A stretch of 64,000 nt of DNA from Novosphingobium sp. Gsoil 351 (GTDB taxonomy: Bacteria > Pseudomonadota > Alphaproteobacteria > Sphingomonadales > Sphingomonadaceae). The stretch is taken from assembly GCF_009707465.1 (NCBI RefSeq), contig NZ_CP046120.1, forward strand, positions 3,754,330 to 3,818,329, read 5' to 3'. The position numbers and the translations under genes were made by a program. Below the pieces are notes generated by a model. It saw only the letters and a program-made list of their open reading frames with translations. It was not told where the DNA came from and ran no database searches. Shown piece after piece: positions 1 to 7,507 of the stretch. The number at the start of each line of letters is the position of its first letter. Position 1 is the first letter of the stretch.

Positions 1-37
1 AAGAAGGCAAGCGAAAGCTTTGTCATCGTTCAGTTCC

Positions 38-1012
38 TCAGTTTATCCGGACTTTGAAGGCGACCGTCTTCGCGGAGCCTCCCGCCAGCGTGCCGATGCC
101 CACCGCGATGCCCGCGGGCGATGCCTGTCCGGCGTCGCCGTCGGTGGAATCGCTTAGGGGCGCGCCGTCGAGAGTGAGCGTGCCGGGCTGATAGGTGGTG
201 CCTGCCGGGATGGCGTCGGTGACATTGAGGTTGCCCGCGGCCCCCGCGCCACTGACCGTGGCCAGCAGCGAATAGGTAACTACCGCGCCCGGCACCGGCT
301 GTTGGGTGCCATAGGGATCGAGGATCGTCGCCGACTTGGTCAGGTTGACCGTCGCAAGCCGCGCGATCTCGGTCGCCAGCGCGTCGTCGAGCGCGGTCGA
401 GGTGCCGACCACCGCATCTCCGCCGCCGTCGCCCTGGCCGGAAAAAACCGTACCGGGAGTGCCGCTGCCGGTTTTGGCGGTCGCGCTGAGCCGTACCTGG
501 CCGGTCTGGCCATCGGTGGCACTACCCGGCAGGGTGGTCAGGACAAAGACGGTCAGCGAGGTGTCGGGGGCGAGCGCCGCTGTCGGCGCGCCCGTGGCCA
601 GAATGACGTCGGTGCCCGCGTCGTAGACCCCATTGCCGTTGGTATCGTAGGCGATCGATTGGACGCCTGGATCGAAGCCGTTGCCCGAAATCGCCGGATC
701 TGCCCCGAGATCGAAGGCTTCAGGGCCATTACCAGTATTGGTCACGCGGTAGGTCAGCACCGTGGTGCCGGCCGCCGCGGCTGTCGGGTTCGCGCTTAGC
801 GAAGTGACCGCGACGTTGAGCAGCTCGTCGACGCGGACGGTGACGGTGTTCGACTGGATCGAGACGCTGGCCGCGCCGCTGTCGTAAGTGGCGGTTGCGG
901 TGTTGGCGATCTGGGTTCCGGCGACCACTCCGGCCGCATGCGCGGCGGAAGCTCCCATGGAAGCTGCGAGCAGGAGGGATGCGGCGGTCAGCCGAAAGGG
1001 CGCGGTTGTCAT
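38..1012 (-). CDS. Secreted DUF11-like repeat protein
   Basis: A 324-residue protein with a clear Sec signal peptide: a positive N-terminus, a hydrophobic LLLAASMG core and an AHA-A type cleavage site near residue 27. The mature part is rich in Thr, Ala, Val and Gly with beta-sandwich character. One segment around residues 65-100 (VTNTGNGPEAF) and a second around 225-290 (ending near IPAGTTYQPGTLTLDG) resemble the DUF11/conserved-repeat fold of bacterial surface proteins. A D-x-N-x-N-G-x-Y-D loop near residue 125 could bind calcium. No enzyme motif is visible. Only 37 bases precede it at the window edge, so its downstream neighbours are unknown. A role in the envelope or outside the cell is inferred from the signal peptide and repeat type only. 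Confidence 0.75.
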   Translation of the reverse strand: MTTAPFRLTAASLLLAASMGASAAHAAGVVAGTQIANTATATYDSGAASVSIQSNTVTVRVDELLNVAVTSLSANPTAAAAGTTVLTYRVTNTGNGPEAFDLGADPAISGNGFDPGVQSIAYDTNGNGVYDAGTDVILATGAPTAALAPDTSLTVFVLTTLPGSATDGQTGQVRLSATAKTGSGTPGTVFSGQGDGGGDAVVGTSTALDDALATEIARLATVNLTKSATILDPYGTQQPVPGAVVTYSLLATVSGAGAAGNLNVTDAIPAGTTYQPGTLTLDGAPLSDSTDGDAGQASPAGIAVGIGTLAGGSAKTVAFKVRIN

Positions 1013-1308
1013 GCCGCGTTAAATGACAGGTAATGGTTAGGACAGCGTAAACGATACTTCGCACGCGGAGTCGCGACGCTTCGCATCGACACGCGCCAAA
1101 AGGCGGATTCAATCCTGTTCAAGCAAGCGAGAAAACTGCAATGGAGACTTAAGCATTCGTCCTTTCGGAACTTTATGACCAAACTGCTGGATCGTTGACA
1201 GCCGCTTTGTAGCTTTGCGCGCTTAAGCCGTCGTTCTCGCGCGCATACGTAATTTCCCTCACGTTCCGTTCCGCGGTCCTCCCGAAGCCGGACGGCCGCC
1301 CCGGCGGG

Positions 1309-2055
1309 TCACCATTTCTCCGCAAACGGCCGGATTTCCTGCTCGAACGTCCAGGCGTCGACCGGTTGCCGGTGGAGCGACCAGTAGGCTTCTGCGACCG
1401 CCTCGGGCCGCATCAACTGGCCCGGCTCGAGCGCGGCTACCGCCTCGTCTCCGGCACGCTCGCGCAGGCGCTCGCGGACCCATGCGGTGTCGACCCCGGC
1501 GTCGATGATCAAATGGGCGACGTGGATGCCCAGCGGCCCAAGCTCGCGTGCCGCGGCCTGAGCGACCGCGCGCAGGCCGAATTTTGCGCTGGCGAAGGCG
1601 GCATAGCCCACGCCGCCGCGCAGGCCGGCGGTGGCACCAGTGAAGAAGATCGAACCGGCCTTGCGCGCGAGCATGTGCCGGGCCGCTTCCCGGCCAGCCA
1701 GGAATCCGCCGAAACAGGCCATTTCCCATACCTTGCGGAACACGCGTGAGGTGGTCTCGAGCAGAGGGAAATTGACGTTCGCGCCGACGTTGAAGATGCA
1801 CACCTCGAGTGGGGCGGTTTCTTCGGCCGCGGCGAGGAATGCGACAACTTGCACCTCGTCGCGGGCATCCAGCGCAGCGGTGACGATTCGGCCTCCGCCG
1901 GTCTCGATCTCCTGGCGCAGCGGCTCCAGCTTGTCGCCGTTGCGGCGTCCGGCGAACACGATATAGCCCTCGGCGGCGAAGCGCCGAACGATGGCCGCGC
2001 CGATGTAGTCGCCCGCGCCGATGACCGCGACACTGGCGTTGCGTGGAGCCGTCAC
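1309..2055 (-). CDS. SDR-family protein with Phe in place of the catalytic Tyr
   Basis: A 248-residue short-chain dehydrogenase/reductase-like protein of normal length. The N-terminal Rossmann motif is GAGDYIGAAI (residues 12-21), and the NVGANVN segment (about 90) stands where classical SDRs have NNAG. The active-site segment reads GVGYAAFASAKFGLR: aligning the Lys, the usual YxxxK becomes FxxxK, and the usual catalytic Ser is Thr (FTGATAG). This is a recognised variant in some proteobacterial SDRs that sit beside acyl-CoA genes, so it may be a different reductase chemistry or a non-catalytic member. It is the last gene of a minus-strand set, 4 bases after the acyl-CoA dehydrogenase at 2060-3181, so a role in CoA-thioester or lipid catabolism is inferred. 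The substrate is unknown. Confidence 0.85.
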   Translation of the reverse strand: MTAPRNASVAVIGAGDYIGAAIVRRFAAEGYIVFAGRRNGDKLEPLRQEIETGGGRIVTAALDARDEVQVVAFLAAAEETAPLEVCIFNVGANVNFPLLETTSRVFRKVWEMACFGGFLAGREAARHMLARKAGSIFFTGATAGLRGGVGYAAFASAKFGLRAVAQAAARELGPLGIHVAHLIIDAGVDTAWVRERLRERAGDEAVAALEPGQLMRPEAVAEAYWSLHRQPVDAWTFEQEIRPFAEKW

Positions 2056-2059
2056 CCCG

Positions 2060-3181
2060 TCAGTCCGCCCGGCCCAGCGCTATGAAGCGTGTCAGGTGGT
2101 AATCCTCGTCGCCCAACTGGTGATTGATCAACACCAGCCGCTTGGCGAAGTGGGTCATCGCCAGTTCCCAGGTCATCCCGATTCCGCCGTGGAGCTGGAT
2201 CGCCTCTTCGGCGACGAACGTGCCGGTCTTGCCGACGGTATACTTCGCCGCGGAGAGCACGCGTTCGCGATCCGCACCGTTGCGGTCCAGCGCGGCGGCG
2301 GCGTTGATCACCGCCGAGCGGGCCTGCTCGATCTCGAGCAAGACCGTCGCCATGCGATGCTGGAGCGCCTGATTGCGCCCGATCGGCTCGCCGAACTGGA
2401 CGCGCGTGCGCAAGTATTCGACCGTTGCATCGCGGATCACCTCCATCAGGCCGATTCCCTCGGCGCACAGCGCGACCGTGCCAGCCGCCAGCGCTTCGCC
2501 GATCAGCGCGCCGCCAGCGCCTTCGTCGCCGACCAGCGCCGAGGCGGGCAGGGCGACGCCGGCCAGCGCGATCTCCGCCGCGCGGCCGCCATCGACGCAA
2601 GGGTAGGGGCTGAGGGTCAGCCCATTGGCATCGGCGGGCACCAGGAACAGCGAGACCCCGGCGGGATCGTCGTCCGCGCCCGACGTGCGCGCGGAGACGA
2701 GCAGGGCGGCCCCTTCGGCATCGCGGACGACGCTCTTGGCGCCGTTGAGCACCCAACCGTCGCCGTCGCGCACGGCGCGGGTCGTGACATGGGCGCGATC
2801 GTACCCGGCGTCCGCTTCGTCATGAGTGAAGGCGACGACCTGCGCGCCGGTCACGACCGCTTCCAGCTCTTCGCCGCGCCCTGCGACCGCGAGCGCACGT
2901 CCGCTCATCAGCGCGCTCAGAACCGGTGCGGGAACCAGTCCCCGGCCCAGCGCTTCGAACACCACCATGATGTCGAACCCGCTGCCCCCGAAACCGCCAT
3001 GCTCCTCGCCGAACAACGCCCCGATGGCGCCCAGTTCGGCGAATTCGGACCACACCGCGGGGTCGTAGCCTGGCGCGGTCTCAGCGAGCCGCGAACGGCT
3101 TAGGGGATCGATCCGATCGGCGATGAACCGGGCCAGTGTGTCGGCCAGCATCCGGCGCTCGTCGGAATACGAAAAATCCAT
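2060..3181 (-). CDS. Acyl-CoA dehydrogenase family protein (second of a pair)
   Basis: A 373-residue FAD-dependent acyl-CoA dehydrogenase homologue; the family oxidises acyl-CoA to trans-2-enoyl-CoA and passes electrons to ETF. The N-terminal helical domain starts MDFSYSDERRML. The middle beta domain carries DGWVLNGAKSVV, and the C-terminal helical domain ends with AIQLHGGIGMTWE, the flavin/dimer-contact motif of the family. It sits 12 bases after another, sequence-divergent acyl-CoA dehydrogenase and 4 bases before an SDR. Two adjacent divergent genes of this type recall the alpha2-beta2 heterotetrameric enzymes of steroid side-chain degradation (ChsE/FadE pairs). That pairing is inference; the substrate cannot be read from sequence. 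Confidence 0.9.
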   Translation of the reverse strand: MDFSYSDERRMLADTLARFIADRIDPLSRSRLAETAPGYDPAVWSEFAELGAIGALFGEEHGGFGGSGFDIMVVFEALGRGLVPAPVLSALMSGRALAVAGRGEELEAVVTGAQVVAFTHDEADAGYDRAHVTTRAVRDGDGWVLNGAKSVVRDAEGAALLVSARTSGADDDPAGVSLFLVPADANGLTLSPYPCVDGGRAAEIALAGVALPASALVGDEGAGGALIGEALAAGTVALCAEGIGLMEVIRDATVEYLRTRVQFGEPIGRNQALQHRMATVLLEIEQARSAVINAAAALDRNGADRERVLSAAKYTVGKTGTFVAEEAIQLHGGIGMTWELAMTHFAKRLVLINHQLGDEDYHLTRFIALGRAD

Positions 3182-3193
3182 TTCATCAGACCT

Positions 3194-4391
3194 TTACAGC
3201 TGAAGAATCATCTTCGATATGATGTTCTTCTGGATCTCGTTCGAGCCGCCGAAGATTGAAAGCTTGCGCAAGTTGAAGTATTGTGGGGTCACCGCCGCCG
3301 CACCTTCGGGGCCGACTGCTTCGCCGTTGAAGCCCTCCTCAAGCGCCTCGGGCATGAACGGCTGCGCGTGGGGACCCAACGCGCGGCGGGTCAGCGCGCT
3401 GATCTCCTGGCGCAGTTCGGTGCCCTTGATCTTGAGCATCGAGCTTTCCGCTCCCGGTGCGCCACCGCCTGCAACCGCGGCGACGACGCGCAGTGCGGTG
3501 GTTGAAAGATTGGCCAACTCGATCTCGGCGCGCGCGATCCTGGCGGCAAATAGCGGATCGTCGAGCAGAGGTTGGCCATTGCGCCGCGCCTTCCCGGCGA
3601 TCGAGCGCAGCCAGTTCAGCGCAGCGGTCGAAGCCCCGACCGAGGCCATCCCGGTGCGCTCGTAGGTCAGCAGATACTTGGCGTAAGTCCAGCCACGGTT
3701 CTCCTCGCCGACCAAATTGGCCACTGGCACTCGGACGTCGCTGAAGAACACCTCGTTGACCTCGTGCCCGCCATCGAGCGTGATGATCGGGCGGACTTCG
3801 ATGCCGGGGCTGGCCATGTCGATCAGCAGGAACGAGATGCCCTCCTGCCGCCGCTCGCTCTGCCCGGTGCGGACCAGCGCGAACATCATCGTCGCGTGCT
3901 GGCCCAGCGTGGTCCAGGTCTTCTGGCCGTTTACGACGTAGTGGTCGCCGTCTCGAATTGCGCGTGTTTTCAACGCGGCAAGGTCGGAACCTGCGCCGGG
4001 TTCCGAATAACCTTGGCACCACCAGTCCGACCCGTCCTTGATCCGTGGCAACCAGTGCGCCTTCTGCCCCTCGCTGCCGTACTTGAGCAGCACCGGTGCG
4101 AGCATGTTGATCCCGAACGCCAGCGTGCGCGGGGCGTTTGCGAGTGAGGATTCTGAGTTCGACGATATAGCGTTCGACCACCGACCAACCGGTCCCGCCC
4201 CATTCGACCGGCCAGTGCGGCACCAGCCAGCCTTTGCGGTTCAGGATCGCGTGCCATTCCTCCTGCTCGGCCTTGTCCAGGTGCTGGCCGAGGCGGATCT
4301 TCCGCGCGAACGCGGCGGGCAACTCGGTTGCGTAGAAATCGCGCACTTCGCTGCGGAAGGCCTCTTCGGCGGGGGTGAATTCCAGGTCCAT
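3194..4391 (-). CDS. Acyl-CoA dehydrogenase, split by a one-base insertion
   Basis: Full family length (about 398 residues) is recovered if one frame change is allowed. The N-terminal part begins at the ATG at 4391, preceded by a GGGAGA ribosome site, and reads MDLEFTPAEEAFRSE up to VVERYIVELE. The rest continues in another frame from MLAPVLLKYGSEGQ to the C-terminal GGSNEIQKNIISKMIL motif. Removing one T at about 4154 joins them through SSLANAPRTLAFGIN, which is what family members have there. YSEPGAGSDLA (FAD/acyl contact) is intact. The neat repair suggests a sequencing error. It is first in the minus-strand operon with a second dehydrogenase and an SDR, and has a 13-bp palindrome just upstream. 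Confidence 0.85.
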
Positions 4392-4406
4392 CGTCGCTCT
4401 CCCTGG

Positions 4407-4419
4407 CACTACCGTAGTG
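4407..4419. promoter_or_regulatory. Perfect 13-bp palindrome between divergent catabolic genes (candidate operator)
   Basis: CACTACCGTAGTG is a perfect palindrome, 16 bases upstream of the acyl-CoA dehydrogenase start and 72 bases upstream of the divergent isomerase-like gene. This is where a TetR- or MarR-type acyl-CoA-responsive repressor would bind. No regulator gene lies next to it in the window, so operator function is a guess from shape and place. Confidence 0.4.
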
Positions 4420-4490
4420 GCTGAAATGCCGGTTGCAATGCGCAACGCTTGCCGCCCATGGTGCGAGTCTTGATCCGGAGAGAGCCTGTG

Positions 4491-5102
4491 GTGAGCGTCC
4501 AGTTCCTGTTCGATTTCGGCAGTCCCAACGCTTTCCTCGTCCACCGGGTGATCCCGGCGATCGCGCAGCGGACCGGAGGGAAGTTCGACTACGTCCCGAT
4601 CCTGCTCGGCGGGCTGTTCAAGCTCACCGGCAACCAGTCGCCCGCGACCGCCTTTGCGGGGATCAAGAACAAGCCCGAATACAACCAGTTGGAGATGCGA
4701 CGCTTCATTTCGCGCCACGGCATCGCCGATTTCGTTTTCAACCCGTACTTCCCGATCAACACCCTGCAACTCATGCGCGGCGCCGTGGCAGCCCAGGAAC
4801 TCGGTCTCGCCCAGCGCTATGGCGATGCAATCTTCGACGCGATGTGGACCAAGGGCCTCGACATGGGCCAGCCCGAAATCGTCGCGGCCGAGTTGGCCGG
4901 GGCGGGGCTTCCCGTCGAGCAACTGTTGAGCCTGTCGCAGACGCCCGAGGTGAAACAGCGCCTGCTCGACAACACCCAGGCCGCGTTCGCCAGCGGCGCT
5001 TTCGGCAGCCCGAGTTTCCTGGTCGGCGACGAACTGTATTTCGGCAAGGACCGCCTGGGCGAGGTCGAAGAGGAAATCGTCCGGGTATCGGCGCAGGGCT
5101 GA
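4491..5102 (+). CDS. 2-hydroxychromene-2-carboxylate isomerase-like (DsbA/kappa-GST fold) protein
   Basis: A 203-residue protein if started at the GTG at 4491, which has GGAGAG 8 bases upstream and gives the family-like N-terminus VSVQFLFDFGSPNAF. An in-frame ATG at 4452 lacks a good site. The thioredoxin-like start FDFGSPNAFL has Ser in place of a CxxC, as in glutathione-dependent isomerases of this family. The helical insertion contains NPYFPINTLQLMRGA, and the C-terminal thioredoxin half has GAFGSPSFLVGDELYFGKDRL, the usual glutathione-site loop region. The family isomerises naphthalene-pathway intermediates or acts as kappa-class GST. It is divergent from the acyl-CoA dehydrogenase operon and lies directly before the tRNA-derived attachment repeat. 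Confidence 0.85.
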   Translation: MSVQFLFDFGSPNAFLVHRVIPAIAQRTGGKFDYVPILLGGLFKLTGNQSPATAFAGIKNKPEYNQLEMRRFISRHGIADFVFNPYFPINTLQLMRGAVAAQELGLAQRYGDAIFDAMWTKGLDMGQPEIVAAELAGAGLPVEQLLSLSQTPEVKQRLLDNTQAAFASGAFGSPSFLVGDELYFGKDRLGEVEEEIVRVSAQG

Positions 5103-5122
5103 TGGTGCCGGCTGCAGGAATA
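5103..5122. repeat. Left attachment-site repeat (partial tRNA-Thr 3' end)
   Basis: The 20 bases atggtgccggctgcaggaat are identical to 17843-17862, where they form the 3' end of the intact tRNA-Thr gene. Similarity then fades: gaac and cgcg blocks still match with single differences up to about 5133. There is no complete tRNA here. A P4-type integrase starts 160 bases away. This is the expected remnant left by integration into a tRNA 3' end. Confidence 0.85.
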
Positions 5123-5281
5123 GAACTCGCGTCCAGCCACGTAAATTGGTGTCTATAGGAGTCCATAAAAGGCACGCAATATCGTGCATTTCTGGGTAAG
5201 CGGTCCATACACGTCTATTGACAGCTAGCGAAAGGACGCCGATTGTGTGGGAACTGACGTGGGTTCCGGCGGAGACGATCT

Positions 5282-6487
5282 ATGGGCAAGCTTACCGATC
5301 TGAAGGTCAAAAGCGCGAAGCCCGGCGTTCACGGCGATGGCGCGGGACTCTACTTGAGGGTCAAGCCTAGCAACGCGAAGAGCTGGGTCCTTAGGGTTCA
5401 ACACATGGGTCGGCGGGAGGACATTGGGCTTGGCGGATACCCAGCCGACCTGTCCTTGGGCGAGGCTCGCGAGAAGGCTGCCCGGTTGCGAAAGCTGGCA
5501 CGGGCGGGCGTCGATGCGCGGGCCGAACGTGACCGCGCGAAAGTGCGCATCCCCACCTTTGCCGAGGCGATGCTCGAAGCCCATGCCGAATTGTCAAAGG
5601 GGTCAGGCTGGTCGTCGAAGACCGCTGTGGATTTCAAGAAATCCCTCAACGATCATGTCGTGCCGCGGATTGGAAATACCCGCATCGATTTCGTGCATTC
5701 CGATCAGATCATTGCCGCGCTCTCTCCAGTTTGGACGGTCAAGCCTGAGCTGGCCAAGAAGCTTCGCATCCGAATTATGCAGGTGCTCCAGTTCGCCAAG
5801 GCAAAGCGCTGGCGAACCGACGCCCTACCGCTGCCGAGGGAAATCAGCGGCGGTCTCGCGAAGCAAGCCCCCGGCAAAAATTACGCGGCGATGCCGTTCG
5901 CCGATGTTCCCAGCTTCGTCTCGGGCGAACTCTCCAAACAAGAGACGCCCGGTCGGCTGGCTCTCCTCTTCACGATACTGACTGCCGCTCGCAGCGGCGA
6001 AGTCAGGTTCGCTCGCTGGGATCACATCAACGTCGACGCTCACACGTGGACACGCCCGGCAGACCTCATGAAAATGAAGACTGCGCATGTCGTGACGTTG
6101 TCAGAGGCCGCCGTGGCGGTACTAGGCCGCGCTGCCGAACTTTATGGCCGCGAAGGCCTGATCTTTCCCGGCGCGACCAAGGGCAAGCCCCTGAGCGATA
6201 TGACGCTTACGCGCGCCATGCGGCTCGCCGATCGCCAGGAGACAGTGCACGGTTTCCGCAGTGCCTTCCGCGACTGGGCCGCGGAGAAGATGCCGACCGT
6301 CCCGGCCATGGTCGCCGAGATGGCGCTGGCGCATAAGGTCGGCACGGCGACCGAGCAGGCTTACCTTCGCTCCGATCTTCGCGACATGCGGCTCTCCCTG
6401 ATGAACGCTTGGGGTCGCTTCGTTGCTCCATCGCTATCGCCGGGCGGGAGCAACGTGGTCGAGATGTCGTCTGCCGCGGCGGCCTAG
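5282..6487 (+). CDS. P4-type tyrosine integrase (DUF4102 arm-binding domain)
   Basis: A 401-residue site-specific recombinase. The N-terminal arm-type DNA-binding domain (about 1-85) starts MGKLTDLKVKSAKPG and has GDGAGLYLRV, typical of DUF4102. A SAM-like core-binding domain follows (about 90-180). The catalytic residues are visible: Arg237 (AARSGEVR), His323 and Arg326 (HGFRSAFRDW), His351 (LAHKVG) and the nucleophile Tyr361 (QAYLRSD). Length and motif order are normal, so it should be active. The ATG at 5282 has GGAG 8 bases upstream. It reads inward from the left attachment repeat and is the obvious integrase for the tRNA-Thr site. Confidence 0.95.
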   Translation: MGKLTDLKVKSAKPGVHGDGAGLYLRVKPSNAKSWVLRVQHMGRREDIGLGGYPADLSLGEAREKAARLRKLARAGVDARAERDRAKVRIPTFAEAMLEAHAELSKGSGWSSKTAVDFKKSLNDHVVPRIGNTRIDFVHSDQIIAALSPVWTVKPELAKKLRIRIMQVLQFAKAKRWRTDALPLPREISGGLAKQAPGKNYAAMPFADVPSFVSGELSKQETPGRLALLFTILTAARSGEVRFARWDHINVDAHTWTRPADLMKMKTAHVVTLSEAAVAVLGRAAELYGREGLIFPGATKGKPLSDMTLTRAMRLADRQETVHGFRSAFRDWAAEKMPTVPAMVAEMALAHKVGTATEQAYLRSDLRDMRLSLMNAWGRFVAPSLSPGGSNVVEMSSAAAA

Positions 6488-6544
6488 GGCCGGAGTTCTT
6501 ACTGCGAGCAGATCAGGGTCGCCCCAGATCTAAGGAGCGGTGGC

Positions 6545-6832
6545 ATGAAATGGAACTGGATGGTGGCCGGCACTGCATGGGCGGGCATCGTCGCGCTAGC
6601 GTGGTGGCTCGCTGATCGGCGGATTGAGCGCGACTTATTCGGCAACGCCGAAAGCGTGGCTCAAGTCGCGACCCGCGATAACGTGCTGATATGGGGAGGC
6701 TCGATCCCGCTGGCGCTGTTCGTCCTGCTCACTATCGCGGGGCGCGCTCGGATGATCCAGCCCGGCCTTCGCTGGCCGCGGCGCCGTTCCGCCAGCCGGG
6801 GGCTATTGCCGTTGGAACGCACAAAGACCTAG
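6545..6832 (+). CDS. Small two-helix membrane protein
   Basis: A 95-residue protein with a strong AAGGAG site 8 bases before the ATG. Two hydrophobic segments are visible: about 5-22 (WMVAGTAWAGIVALAWWLA) and about 48-65 (ILIWGG to LLTIAG). A charged linker separates them and the C-terminus is Arg-rich. No known domain is recognised. It follows the integrase by 57 bases on the same strand inside the element and may be co-transcribed with it. Small membrane proteins of this kind occur in phage elements as holin-like or exclusion proteins, but nothing here settles that. Confidence 0.6.
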   Translation: MKWNWMVAGTAWAGIVALAWWLADRRIERDLFGNAESVAQVATRDNVLIWGGSIPLALFVLLTIAGRARMIQPGLRWPRRRSASRGLLPLERTKT

Positions 6833-6954
6833 GTACTTAAAGCGAGTCGGGGCAGAGTCCTCCAAATGGCAGGGCGGAGCTCGCCCTAGCCTGCAACTCT
6901 TCGTCGGGCGCGTGCCGGCCACGCCAGTACAATTTTGGCGACACGGCGGAGGCT

Positions 6955-7248
6955 TCAGCCCCCGACCCACTGATATGCAAATACGGAGCGGATGGCCCCG
7001 TCCGTGATACAGGATTTGCGCGCATGACAGTATCTGGGCCGATGCATCGGTATTCTGTACCGCCTGACTAGGCCGCGATCGTGTAGGCGGGTCAACACGC
7101 GGTTTGCCGATGAAATGGGAATGCAACCGGTGCAAACGAAGTCTCGCAGCACGAGGACGCATTCCGCTTCGACCAGCATCTTGATCACGACGTCTTGCAC
7201 GTAGGGCTCGTTCAGCCAGCCCGATAAGTTGGCGGCCTTACCGTGCAC
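6955..7248 (-). CDS. Small protein, possible winged-helix domain
   Basis: A 97-residue protein starting at GTG 7248 and overlapping the end of the upstream gene by 11 bases. Residues about 15-70 (DVVIKMLVEAECV, SSANRVLTRLHDRGLVRRYRI) look like a winged helix: helices, then a turn, then a basic wing leading into a Pro-rich basic strand. Cysteines at about 39 and 42 and again at 74 and 80 could form a metal site. I recognise no named family. Position at the end of the phage-like operon suggests a regulatory or packaging-linked role, but that is speculation. Confidence 0.5.
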   Translation of the reverse strand: MHGKAANLSGWLNEPYVQDVVIKMLVEAECVLVLRDFVCTGCIPISSANRVLTRLHDRGLVRRYRIPMHRPRYCHARKSCITDGAIRSVFAYQWVGG

Positions 7249-7507
7249 TGCCGCCTCTGAACCACCGCATTAGGCGCGCCAGGCGGGCGCACAACCAAGT
7301 CCAAGGCGTTGCGAGCGCCTGGCGCCAGCTTTCCTCCCTTGCGGCTCGCTCTGCCGCCAGGATCGCGCCACAGACCTTTAGGGAGCGGGGCTCCACGGAG
7401 CGTCGGGTAGGCTTGGCCGGCGGTAGATAATAGAACGCGCCGGGCAGGGCGTCGGCCCCGTCATCTCCGTGAACCGGCGTCGCGATTGCCGCGTAGGGGT
7501 CGCTCAT
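7238..7507 (-). CDS. Hypothetical small phage-like protein
   Basis: An 89-residue protein starting MSDPYAAIATPVHGDDG. Its ATG overlaps the stop of the upstream 469-residue gene by four bases (ATGA), and its own end overlaps the next gene, so the three are probably one transcript with coupled translation. The C-terminal third is rich in Trp, Arg and Leu (WRQALATPWTWLCARLARL) and could be an amphipathic membrane-contacting helix. No family is recognised. Confidence 0.5.
   Translation of the reverse strand: MSDPYAAIATPVHGDDGADALPGAFYYLPPAKPTRRSVEPRSLKVCGAILAAERAAREESWRQALATPWTWLCARLARLMRWFRGGSAR

Noticed and set aside
5101..5180. Second tRNA-Thr gene
   Set aside because: Only the 3' 20-30 bases match; no anticodon arm or D arm. 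It is an attachment remnant.
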